Shown here piece after piece: positions 24,797 through 31,245 of a DNA stretch of 31,245 nucleotides. The notes below the pieces were generated by a model, which saw only the letters and a list, made by a program, of their open reading frames with translations, had not been told where the DNA came from and ran no database searches. A program made the translations under genes and the position numbers. The stretch is from the NCBI GenBank assembly GCA_900546285.1, contig URCJ01000025.1, positions 1 through 31,245 on the forward strand. The letters are read 5' to 3'. The stretch's first letter is position 1. Each line of letters begins with the position of its first letter. Origin of the DNA: an uncultured Solobacterium sp. (lineage in GTDB: Bacteria > Bacillota_I > Bacilli_A > Erysipelotrichales > Erysipelotrichaceae).

Positions 24797-25367
24797 TGTA
24801 TATATAATTAATCAATTTGTATGCCAATATCGCCGCAATAGAACCAACAATCAAACCAGCCAAGACATCACTTGGATAATGAACACAAAGATAAACCCTT
24901 GAACATGCCATGATAATTGGGTACAACAGCACAACCCAATTTATTCTCTTACGTTTACTTATTAAAAAGAAACCAAGCGAAGCCGCAGTAGCTGCAGTAG
25001 TATGACCACTAGGGAAAGAAGAATCAACCTCTGTTGCACAACCTACAAACTCCCACCATTTCCTAAATTCAAGGACATTGCTTTGATATGGACGAAGCCT
25101 AAATACCAAGGGTTTTATTGTCAAATTAGTTAAAAGCGCACCCACTATAATTGAAGTTATCATCACTATTCCATACTTTCTATATTTAGGAATAAACAAT
25201 AAGATTACCCCAATATATAAAGCTATTAGAAAAGGCACATTACCAGTAACTGCCAAAAACTTGCTAATTGGCGTTAGTACATTACCGGCTATTAAAGCTA
25301 ATTCATGGAAAAGCTTTAAAAAGAAATAATCAAATTCATAAAAAAATGTATCTAAAAATAGTGCCAT
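24777..25367 (-). CDS. PAP2-family membrane phosphatase
   Basis: This 196-residue membrane protein has about five to six transmembrane helices and the full phosphatase signature: Lys85 to Arg92-Pro93, PSGH at 119-122, and S156-R157 with H163 and D167. Members dephosphorylate lipid phosphates such as undecaprenyl pyrophosphate or phosphatidic acid on the outer membrane face. Undecaprenyl pyrophosphate recycling is possible, but the substrate cannot be fixed from sequence. No strong Shine-Dalgarno exists; a TATAAA box in the T-run of the preceding pot terminator ends eight bases before the ATG, so the mRNA may be near-leaderless. Confidence 0.88.
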   Translation of the reverse strand: MALFLDTFFYEFDYFFLKLFHELALIAGNVLTPISKFLAVTGNVPFLIALYIGVILLFIPKYRKYGIVMITSIIVGALLTNLTIKPLVFRLRPYQSNVLEFRKWWEFVGCATEVDSSFPSGHTTAATAASLGFFLISKRKRINWVVLLYPIIMACSRVYLCVHYPSDVLAGLIVGSIAAILAYKLINYIYTKRRLA

Positions 25368-25380
25368 ACCTACATTTTAT

Positions 25381-25406
25381 AAGAAAGGAGTGCAAAATAC
25401 ACTCCT
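25381..25406 (-). terminator. Rho-independent terminator of the pot operon
   Basis: Arms AGGAGTG (25386-25392) and CACTCCT (25400-25406) with a seven-base loop, followed on the minus strand by TTCTT. The stem overlaps the potD stop codon. Confidence 0.75.
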
Positions 25407-26454
25407 AATGATTCTTAACCTTAACCCAAAGCTCTGAAATAGTAGCTAATTGCTTCTCATTATTATGGAAAACCTCATCATGACTATTCCTATCACGAGG
25501 AATATAAGCCTCATTACCATCAAAATCACCGTCTGGTAAAGTTAAATCATGTAAGACTTCCTTATTAACAGAAGCATAACCTACATACAAACTATTCTCA
25601 AAAGCTGCATCATAGTCTGTAATATAATTCATAAACTTATAAGCATTCTCAACATTCTTAGCGCCCTTTTGAATAACCATTGCATCAACGAAATAGTTGG
25701 TACCCTCATCTGGTGCATAATACCTCATATTCTCATTCTCAGACAAAATATAAGCCGCATCACCTGAATACATAAAGCCCATAGCCTTCTCACCATAAGC
25801 CAAGCCATCAATACACTCATCAGTCGCATAAGCTGGAGCCATAGTTTTAGCTACATCTACCAACCAGTTATAGGCATCGTTAATTTCCTTTGGATCATTA
25901 GTGCCCATTGAATAGCCCAAATCCTTAAACGCAACCATGAAAATATCTCTAATAGAATCATACATATAGATTTGACCCTTATACTTAGTATTCTTAAGTA
26001 CTGCCCAACCCTCAGTTTCTACATCTTTAGAATCAACAATGGTACTATCATAGACAATACCACCATTGCCCCAAAAATATGGAACTGAATAGTCATTATC
26101 AGGATCATAATCCATATTCTTCACACCATCATATAAGTACTCAAGACATGGGAGCTTAGACTTATCTAACTTTTGAAGCATATCCTCATTAATCAATCTT
26201 TCAATCATATAATCACTTGGAAGAATGATGTCATAACTTGAAGTATTAGTTAATAACTTTGTATACATTGATTCATTTGTATCAAACAAAGTAATCTTAA
26301 CCTTAACCCCGTATTCATACTCAAATTGCTCAACTACCTCATCACTGATATACTCACCAGGCATGAAAATATTCAATTCACCATTGTTGTAATTAGTTTT
26401 GCCACAAGCACTAAGTAATATTAAAACCAACAATATACTACATAACTTTCTCAT
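25405..26454 (-). CDS. potD: Spermidine/putrescine-binding lipoprotein PotD
   Basis: This 349-residue substrate-binding lipoprotein has the lipobox LSAC (Cys17), so it is anchored outside the membrane. The mature part is a two-lobed periplasmic-binding-type protein: LNIFMPGEYISDEVVEQFE at the start, YDIILPSDYMIERLI and YSVPYFWGNGGIVYDS later, all close to the PotD/F family. It captures polyamines and delivers them to PotBC. It overlaps potC by 17 bases and has AAAGGAG eight bases before its ATG. It is the last gene of the operon. Confidence 0.95.
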   Translation of the reverse strand: MRKLCSILLVLILLSACGKTNYNNGELNIFMPGEYISDEVVEQFEYEYGVKVKITLFDTNESMYTKLLTNTSSYDIILPSDYMIERLINEDMLQKLDKSKLPCLEYLYDGVKNMDYDPDNDYSVPYFWGNGGIVYDSTIVDSKDVETEGWAVLKNTKYKGQIYMYDSIRDIFMVAFKDLGYSMGTNDPKEINDAYNWLVDVAKTMAPAYATDECIDGLAYGEKAMGFMYSGDAAYILSENENMRYYAPDEGTNYFVDAMVIQKGAKNVENAYKFMNYITDYDAAFENSLYVGYASVNKEVLHDLTLPDGDFDGNEAYIPRDRNSHDEVFHNNEKQLATISELWVKVKNH

Positions 26455-27235
26455 GTTTTAGTCTCCTTTGTCTTAACATCGGAATCACATTAACCACTAT
26501 AAGTATAACGGTAATAGCTAAAACAATCAAAGTACTTAAAGCATTAATACTAGGATTAATACGCTTACTTGTTGAATAAACATAAGTAGAAATATTATTA
26601 ATTCCAGGCCCTGTAGTAAAGTAAGAAATTACGAAATCATCAAAAGACATCATAAACGCTACCAAAGCACCTGAGAACACGCCCTCTTTAATTTGAGGAA
26701 GAATAACCTTAGTCAAAGCCTGCAAAGGTGTACAACCCAAATCTAACGCTGCCTCAGCCAAATTATCATCAAGCTGTCTTAACTTTGGAGTAACCGACAA
26801 CATTACATAAGGAATACAGAAGGCAATATGTGCCAACAGCAAAGTCCCAAAGCCAGTTGGAATTTGTAAACTTGAGAAAAACAACATAAAACCAATCGCA
26901 GTAACGATATCAGGATTAAGCATAGGAAGATTATTAACCTGAGTAACCACTTCCCTAACTAGTCTTTTAGACTTACTTAAACCAATTGAAGCCAAAGTAC
27001 CCACAATAGTAGATACAACAGTCGCAATAACCGCAATAATCACTGAATAGTAGACAGACTCCATCATGCTACGAGATCTAAACATCTTCTCATACCATCT
27101 TAAAGAAAAACCTGTAAAAGCAGTCAAAGATCTAGATGAATTAAAAGAGAAGAAAATTACATATACGATAGGCGCATAAAAGAAAATAATAATCAAAGCT
27201 AAATAAAGCTTCTTAAAATCAAACTTCTTCTTCAT
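26438..27235 (-). CDS. potC: Polyamine ABC transporter permease PotC
   Basis: This 265-residue permease has six predicted transmembrane helices and the EAA loop EAALDLGCTPLQALTKVILPQ, which docks onto the PotA ATPase. The short cytoplasmic N-terminus and FYAPIVYVIFFSFNSSRS are typical of the PotC type. It starts at a TAATG junction with potB and overlaps potD. Confidence 0.95.
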   Translation of the reverse strand: MKKKFDFKKLYLALIIIFFYAPIVYVIFFSFNSSRSLTAFTGFSLRWYEKMFRSRSMMESVYYSVIIAVIATVVSTIVGTLASIGLSKSKRLVREVVTQVNNLPMLNPDIVTAIGFMLFFSSLQIPTGFGTLLLAHIAFCIPYVMLSVTPKLRQLDDNLAEAALDLGCTPLQALTKVILPQIKEGVFSGALVAFMMSFDDFVISYFTTGPGINNISTYVYSTSKRINPSINALSTLIVLAITVILIVVNVIPMLRQRRLKHEKVM

Positions 27236-28014
27236 TAGCGATTCTCCTTATCATAATCTAGTTTTCTAGTAAAATACATACTAATCAAAATAACCACAGT
27301 CATAATCAAACTTACAGCCGCACCAAAATTCCAGTCACCAGTAGTAATGAAATAGTTCTCAATCAAATTACCAACAAGAACATAAGAACCACCACCCAAC
27401 AACTTAGGAATAAAGAAACTACTTACAGCTGGTAAGAAAACTAGAGTAATACCTGAGATAATACCAGGAACACTTAATGGTAAAGTAACCTTTAAGAAAG
27501 CCTTAACACTATCACAACCCAAATCCATTGCCGCAACAAGTAATGACTTATCCATCTTAGCCAATGAAGTATAAATTTGAAGAATCATGAAAGGCAAGAA
27601 GTTATAAACCATACCAATATAAATCTTAAGTTCAGGGCCAAAGTCAGTATTCAACAAAATACCACGCCAAGCATAAGTTCTAACTAGCATATTGATAAGC
27701 TGAGGTAAGGTCACCAAAAGCACCATCATCGCCTGCGAATTAGGCTTTAAACTAGAAATAAAATAAGCAGCAGGATAGCCAATCAAAATACAAATAACCG
27801 TTGTAACTAAGGCAATCTTAATACTTCTTAACAACACATTAAAGAAGATAGAATCACTAAAGAATCTTACAAAGTTATCAAAAGAAAATTTAACATTCAA
27901 AACACTATTACCATCAATTGTGAATGCATAAAATAGCATAATCAACATCGGCAAGACAATAATGATGAACGCCCACACCATATATGGGTAAACAAGTCTT
28001 CTAAAACTCTTCAT
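27235..28014 (-). CDS. potB: Polyamine ABC transporter permease PotB
   Basis: This 259-residue permease has six predicted transmembrane helices and the EAA-type motif AAMDLGCDSVKAFLKVTLPLS. LPMLIMLFYAFT in helix 1 and LVTLPQLINMLVRTYAW in the middle fit PotB. It forms the membrane channel with PotC. Its ATG overlaps the potA stop by one base (TAATG), as does its stop with the potC start. Confidence 0.95.
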   Translation of the reverse strand: MKSFRRLVYPYMVWAFIIIVLPMLIMLFYAFTIDGNSVLNVKFSFDNFVRFFSDSIFFNVLLRSIKIALVTTVICILIGYPAAYFISSLKPNSQAMMVLLVTLPQLINMLVRTYAWRGILLNTDFGPELKIYIGMVYNFLPFMILQIYTSLAKMDKSLLVAAMDLGCDSVKAFLKVTLPLSVPGIISGITLVFLPAVSSFFIPKLLGGGSYVLVGNLIENYFITTGDWNFGAAVSLIMTVVILISMYFTRKLDYDKENR

Positions 28015-29585
28015 TAGTAGATACTCTTTTCCATTACATGAATTGCATCTGGCTCAAAGTCAATAGAGACAACACTGCCCTCTTTTTGAACACTAGTAGT
28101 ATGAATCTTATAAGTTCTACCCTCAGTAACGAAAGTTACATCATAATCACCAGCCGTAATCTCATTTGGATCAAAATTGAAACGAACATCATCGATCTCA
28201 ACCTTCTCATCTGTATCCAAATACCATGCATAAGCATCAGCCCAAGTTTGTAAGTCATATGAAATTGCCATAGACTCTTTAATTTCATCGACAGACTTAT
28301 AAACATCAAAAGCCTGAATACCGATATTATCTTCCTTGTCCTTATTTACACGAGGAACAACAACAGAAACATTAATAGTAATACTTGTACCAGCATCAGT
28401 CTTAAATGTTACAGGATAACTGCCAGCCTCTTCCTTGATCTCACTTTCAACAGTACTAATCAAAATATCCTCATTAGTATCTGGATTCCATGCTTGAGCA
28501 TTGGCTCTTTGAATTAATTCTGAATCATTCAAAGCCTCAACGTCCTCAATATCCATGATGAAATCAGTAGCATGCATATTTTCATTTGCCTCGCTATTAA
28601 CAACATCCTTATCATCAAAAACATGTAACTTAATAGTCTTAGCAGCACCACGCTTAGTTTCTACAATTACTTCATAATGAACACCCTTGAATAATACTGA
28701 GATTACTTGGCCATTCATCTTACCCATATTTTTCTTCTTAATCTCGATATCCTCAGGTCTAATAATGACATCAACTGGCTCATTTGGCTTAAAGTCATAG
28801 TCAACACACTTGAAATCTTCATTATCAAAATTAACAAGATAATCCTTCTTCATAATGCCATCAACAATATTAGACTCACCAATAAACTTCGCAACATACT
28901 TATTCTTTGGCTCATTATAGATCTCAGTAGGAGTACCGATTTGTTCAATAACACCATCCTTTAAAACCACAATCTTATCAGACATAGTCAAAGCTTCTTC
29001 TTGATCGTGTGTAACGAAAATGAAAGTGATACCTACTTCTTGTTGAATACGCTTTAATTCTTGTTGCATCTCTTTTCTAAGCTTTGCATCCAAAGCACTT
29101 AAAGGTTCATCTAGCAACAATACATCTGGTTCATTAACCAAAGCTCTAGCAATCGCAACTCTTTGTTGTTGACCACCAGACAATAAAGTAACATCCTTAT
29201 TTTGGAAACCATCAAGGCCTACAAGACCAATCATTCTATTAACCTTAGGTTCGATTAGATCATTAGGAACTTTCTTAATCTTTAAACCAAACGCAACATT
29301 TTCATAAACATTTAAATGTGGAAACAACGCATACTTTTGGAAAACTGTATTAATAGGGCGGTGATATGCTGGAGTCTTTGAAATCTCCTCACCATTAAAA
29401 ATAACACTACCCTCATCACAATCCAAGAAACCGCCTAGGATTCTTAATAATGTTGTCTTACCACAGCCTGAAGGACCAAGCAAAGTAACAAACTCGTTCT
29501 TATAAATATCAAGGTTAATACCCTTTAAAACAATTTGACCATCAAACTCTTTGACGATGTTTCTAAACTCAATTAATTTTTCCAT
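28014..29585 (-). CDS. potA: Polyamine ABC transporter ATPase PotA with Ig-like repeat insertion in the TOBE domain
   Basis: This 523-residue ATPase powers polyamine uptake. The ABC domain (1-235) is intact: Walker A GPSGCGKT (37-44), Q-loop Gln83, LSGGQ (135-139), Walker B LLLDEP (156-161), His193. The TOBE domain begins normally (RPEDIEI to FKGVHYEVIVETKRG, 276-313), but is then interrupted by about 175 residues before resuming as YKIHTTSV and ending EPDAIHVMEK (511-520). The insertion holds two related modules (about 338-410 and 419-487) with a helix (NAQAW / AYAWY) and a strand pair ending AGSYPVTFKT / AGDYDVTFVT, the pattern of Ig-like repeats in Gram-positive surface proteins. PotA is usually about 370 residues. 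AAGGGGAG precedes the ATG. It follows the XRE gene by nine bases. Confidence 0.95.
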   Translation of the reverse strand: MEKLIEFRNIVKEFDGQIVLKGINLDIYKNEFVTLLGPSGCGKTTLLRILGGFLDCDEGSVIFNGEEISKTPAYHRPINTVFQKYALFPHLNVYENVAFGLKIKKVPNDLIEPKVNRMIGLVGLDGFQNKDVTLLSGGQQQRVAIARALVNEPDVLLLDEPLSALDAKLRKEMQQELKRIQQEVGITFIFVTHDQEEALTMSDKIVVLKDGVIEQIGTPTEIYNEPKNKYVAKFIGESNIVDGIMKKDYLVNFDNEDFKCVDYDFKPNEPVDVIIRPEDIEIKKKNMGKMNGQVISVLFKGVHYEVIVETKRGAAKTIKLHVFDDKDVVNSEANENMHATDFIMDIEDVEALNDSELIQRANAQAWNPDTNEDILISTVESEIKEEAGSYPVTFKTDAGTSITINVSVVVPRVNKDKEDNIGIQAFDVYKSVDEIKESMAISYDLQTWADAYAWYLDTDEKVEIDDVRFNFDPNEITAGDYDVTFVTEGRTYKIHTTSVQKEGSVVSIDFEPDAIHVMEKSIY

Positions 29586-29594
29586 TTTCTCCCC

Positions 29595-30134
29595 TTAAAA
29601 TAACGGTGGTGTTGTGATCCATATGATCTCTGCCACCTGCTTTGAATTATTAACAATCTTATGACTAAAATTGCCCTTTAAATAAAATGTTTCACCTTTT
29701 TTTAAAGTAATCTTCTTCTTACTATTAAGATCAATCAAATCCACCTTGCCTTCCAAAACATAAGCGAACTCTTCTCCCTCATGAGGTTCTATCTCACCTG
29801 ACTCTCCCTTATACTGTAAAGTCAAATGAATAGGCTCCATCTCGTTCTTTTGTGCATTAGGAACTAACCAAGTAATTGTCGACTTATCCTTTTCATCCAC
29901 AAAATAATCATCTGAATTGAAACGTATCTGTTCCTCTTTCTCCTCTTTAAAAAAAGTTTCTAAGCTAACACCCAACACCTCGGTAATATCTTCCAAAGTG
30001 GAGATACTCGGGGATGTCAGATTATTTTCCAGTTGCGACAAAAAGCCCTTGGTAAGCTCGCATCTGGAGGCCAACTCTTCTAAAGTCAAGCCACTTTTAG
30101 TTCTCAACGCTTTTATTCTTTTACCTATATCCAA
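29595..30134 (-). CDS. XRE-cupin transcriptional regulator of the pot operon
   Basis: This 179-residue regulator has an N-terminal XRE helix-turn-helix (about 3-60, LTLEELASRCELTKGFLSQLE) and a C-terminal cupin domain (about 100-175, EGEEFAYVLEGKVDL ... LKKGETFYLKG). This architecture is common for PuuR-like regulators that sense small ligands such as polyamines in the cupin. I set the start at TTG 30134: AAGGGGG lies just upstream and the protein then begins at DIGKRIKALR, whereas the longer frame reaches beyond the promoter. The palindrome at 30152-30170 directly upstream is a likely autoregulatory site. Confidence 0.9.
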   Translation of the reverse strand: MDIGKRIKALRTKSGLTLEELASRCELTKGFLSQLENNLTSPSISTLEDITEVLGVSLETFFKEEKEEQIRFNSDDYFVDEKDKSTITWLVPNAQKNEMEPIHLTLQYKGESGEIEPHEGEEFAYVLEGKVDLIDLNSKKKITLKKGETFYLKGNFSHKIVNNSKQVAEIIWITTPPLF

Positions 30135-30151
30135 GCAATCCCCCTTCCCTA

Positions 30152-30170
30152 AGTTTAGTGTTACTAAACT
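30152..30170. promoter_or_regulatory. Palindromic operator candidate before the XRE-pot operon
   Basis: Perfect inverted repeat AGTTTAGT-3-ACTAAACT lies between the promoter and the TTG start. A second, weaker pair ATTGT/ACAAT (30172-30188) is adjacent. Its position in the leader fits repression by the XRE-cupin protein. Confidence 0.6.
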
Positions 30171-30194
30171 AATTGTTTTATAGACAATAACCTT

Positions 30195-30222
30195 ATTATA
30201 ATAAAAAAATGCTAGCAATCAA
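30195..30222 (-). promoter_or_regulatory. Promoter of XRE-potABCD
   Basis: -35 TTGATT (30222-30217), 16-base spacer, -10 TATAAT (30200-30195) on the minus strand. The -35 falls in the loop of the adjoining terminator hairpin. Confidence 0.7.
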
Positions 30223-30233
30223 GTAGCATTTTT
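30205..30233. terminator. Bidirectional terminator hairpin next to the IS left end
   Basis: Ten-bp arms AAAAATGCTA (30205-30214) and TAGCATTTTT (30224-30233) with a nine-base loop; T-runs on both strands. On the minus strand it would stop transcripts arriving from the IS side, but no minus-strand gene remains there within the window. Confidence 0.75.
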
Positions 30234-30259
30234 CATAGGCGCTCTAAATTGACGTGTGG

Positions 30260-30331
30260 GTGTGGGTGGACTATAAGATTATATGTGGGTAAAAAAGCCC
30301 ACTTTTTTAATGGTGTGTGGGTGGACTATAA
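30260..30331 (+). repeat. Two 17-bp direct repeats in the IS leader
   Basis: GTGTGGGTGGACTATAA occurs at 30260-30276 and again at 30315-30331, a 55-bp period, with further GTGGG copies at about 30285 and 30340. They may be transposase-binding sites. Confidence 0.7.
30285..30308 (+). terminator. Terminator upstream of the transposase gene
   Basis: GTGGG (30285-30289) pairs with CCCAC (30298-30302), then TTTTTT. On the plus strand it would block outside transcription from entering the transposase, a known IS strategy. Confidence 0.65.
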
Positions 30332-30375
30332 ATTAATTCGTGGGCGGTTTTCTCGATAAAATAAAAACCCTTCCA

Positions 30376-30416
30376 TATAATGTTTAACTGGTAGGAAAAA
30401 CAAATAAGGAAGGAGG
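30376..30416 (+). promoter_or_regulatory. Transposase promoter -10 and ribosome binding site
   Basis: TATAAT is at 30376-30381, with no good -35. A strong AAGGAGG (30410-30416) lies five bases before ATG 30422. Confidence 0.5.
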
Positions 30417-30421
30417 AACTC

Positions 30422-31174
30422 ATGAGTTCTAATAGTGATTTTATCACATCATTTTTAAATGTTAAGTCTGATGATATCGAAGAATACGATATCAAACATA
30501 TTAACGATAATGTTTTCGTTGATGTCAAATTAAAAAGAAAGAAGTGTTCTTGTGAACTATGTGGAGGTAAGCTTATTGGTCATGGTACTTTTAATAAGAC
30601 CATCAATCACGCTAGTTTAAGAGAGCATAAATGCCAAATAAGATATAAAGCCAATAGGTATATATGTAAAGAATGTGGAAAGACTACAATGGAAGATAAT
30701 CCATTTACTTTTGAAAAATTTAAGAATTCTTATTCAACAATAAGAAACGTTATGAATTATCTTAGTAATCTTAACTATACGCTAGAGATGATTTCTAACG
30801 AATTGAACATTTCTACAACGCAAGTAAATAAATATTTAGATTCATATGTCATCATACCTAAAAGGCCTCTTCCTGAATCTATAGGAATAGACGAATTACA
30901 TTCTCCAGAATTATCTTATAAACACGCTTCATATATTTGTGTTCTTGTAGATAATACTTCAAGAACCATTTATGATGTCTTAGGTTCAAGAAGTAAGAAT
31001 TACTTAAGTAATCGTTTTACAGCCATTAATAAAGAAGAAAGAGAAAAAGTTAAATATGTGACTATAGATATGTGGGAACCATACAAAGCAGTGGCTAAAG
31101 AGGCTTTCCCTAACTGTATCGTAGCTGTGGACAGTTTATGTAAAGCTTTACATAAAGGATCTTATGTAAAGTAA
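30422..31174 (+). pseudogene. ISL3-family transposase, C-terminally truncated
   Basis: The 250-residue remnant has the ISL3 N-terminal zinc finger (C44, C47, C82, C85), a helix-turn-helix region (about 105-140), and the start of the DDE catalytic domain: D157 in GIDE and D216 in TIDMWEPY. The catalytic Glu and roughly the last 170 or more residues are missing. After VAVDS (about 234-238), where the family normally continues with a FHV-type motif, the frame runs into unrelated repeat-rich DNA and stops. It should be inactive. The break at about 31137 fits insertion by another element or a deletion. Confidence 0.85.
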
Positions 31175-31245
31175 ATATTTATGTAAAGTCTTTTAAAATT
31201 GTCCTTTAAATAAAAGGCTTTTCTTTTAATTACTTTACATAAATA
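31135..31245. repeat. Five copies of a 10-bp motif in direct and inverted orientation
   Basis: TTATGTAAAG is at 31136, 31162 and 31179 (plus), and its reverse complement is at 31146 and 31233. The first two form a perfect 22-bp palindrome (31135-31156). The last two extend to 14-bp perfect inverted repeats (31176-31189 and 31232-31245). The window ends exactly at the last repeat. This may be the end of another mobile element with multiple transposase-binding sites. Confidence 0.7.
31203..31229 (+). terminator. Possible terminator hairpin in the repeat tail
   Basis: CCTTT (31203-31207) pairs with AAAGG (31213-31217), followed by TTTTCTTTT on the plus strand. The stem is short. Confidence 0.4.

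Larger units (their letters stand above)
30238..31137 (+). mobile_element. ISL3-family insertion sequence, 3' truncated
   Basis: The left end seems to begin near GGCGCTCTAAATTGACG (30238), right after the hairpin, resembling ISL3-type terminal repeats that start GGC. It contains a leader with repeats, a terminator, a promoter and most of a transposase. The right part is missing: the coding sequence diverges at about 31137 and no right terminal repeat is seen. Confidence 0.65.

Noticed and set aside
30135..30218. Longer N-terminus for the XRE regulator
   Set aside because: The extra codons extend upstream of the predicted promoter and through the operator; the TTG at 30134 has a strong ribosome binding site and begins the conserved HTH domain.
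31135..31245. Possible CRISPR array
   Set aside because: Repeats are only 10 bp, occur in both orientations and are irregularly spaced; no cas genes are present.

Overview
The window reads as low-GC chromosomal DNA from a Gram-positive bacterium of the Firmicutes. Strong purine-rich ribosome binding sites, short operons separated by hairpin-plus-T-run terminators, a Bacillus-like order of housekeeping genes without the sporulation genes, a RibU-type ECF component and an ISL3-type transposase together suggest a non-sporulating member, perhaps of the Erysipelotrichia. That class assignment is an inference, and no genus can be named from what is visible. TGA is used as a stop, so this is not a Mycoplasma code.

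Nearly everything is on the minus strand. Reading with transcription, from high to low coordinates: a truncated ISL3 element lies at the right edge (about 30238-31137), followed by a repeat-rich tail. Next is a regulator-polyamine transport operon, XRE/cupin-potABCD (30134 to 25405). A PAP2 phosphatase and a riboflavin transporter ribU under an FMN riboswitch follow (25367 to 24045). A small plus-strand gene (23460-24011) is divergent from a three-gene operon: an XpaC-like membrane protein, an unknown protein and a tandem AAA+ ATPase (23405 to 19943). Two tandem paralogous lipoproteins come next (19695 to 18349).

The left 18 kb holds one nearly gapless run of 18 genes: mnmE, tatD, a membrane-anchored hypothetical, pth, mfd, rqcP, divIC, a NUDIX hydrolase, a TPR-like protein, queT, a Phd/YefM-like protein, tmk, holB, ricT, rsmI, a heterodimeric ABC exporter and a C69 dipeptidase. 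It mixes tRNA and rRNA modification, translation rescue, DNA replication and repair, division and membrane transport. At the far left are a GNAT acetyltransferase and the start of a second NUDIX protein, whose codon choice differs somewhat from the rest.

The most notable observations are: (1) a PotA ATPase whose C-terminal TOBE domain is split by about 175 residues of Ig-like repeats of a kind normally found in surface proteins; (2) the XpaC-like / unknown / dead-plus-live AAA+ operon with a divergent helical partner, which may be an undescribed envelope-associated machine; (3) repeated TATAAT boxes 6-7 bases upstream of start codons that lack a Shine-Dalgarno, which suggests leaderless mRNAs, most strongly for mnmE; (4) three 11-bp-phased direct repeats at a lipoprotein promoter; and (5) five copies of a 10-bp motif packed into 110 bp where the ISL3 transposase is broken.
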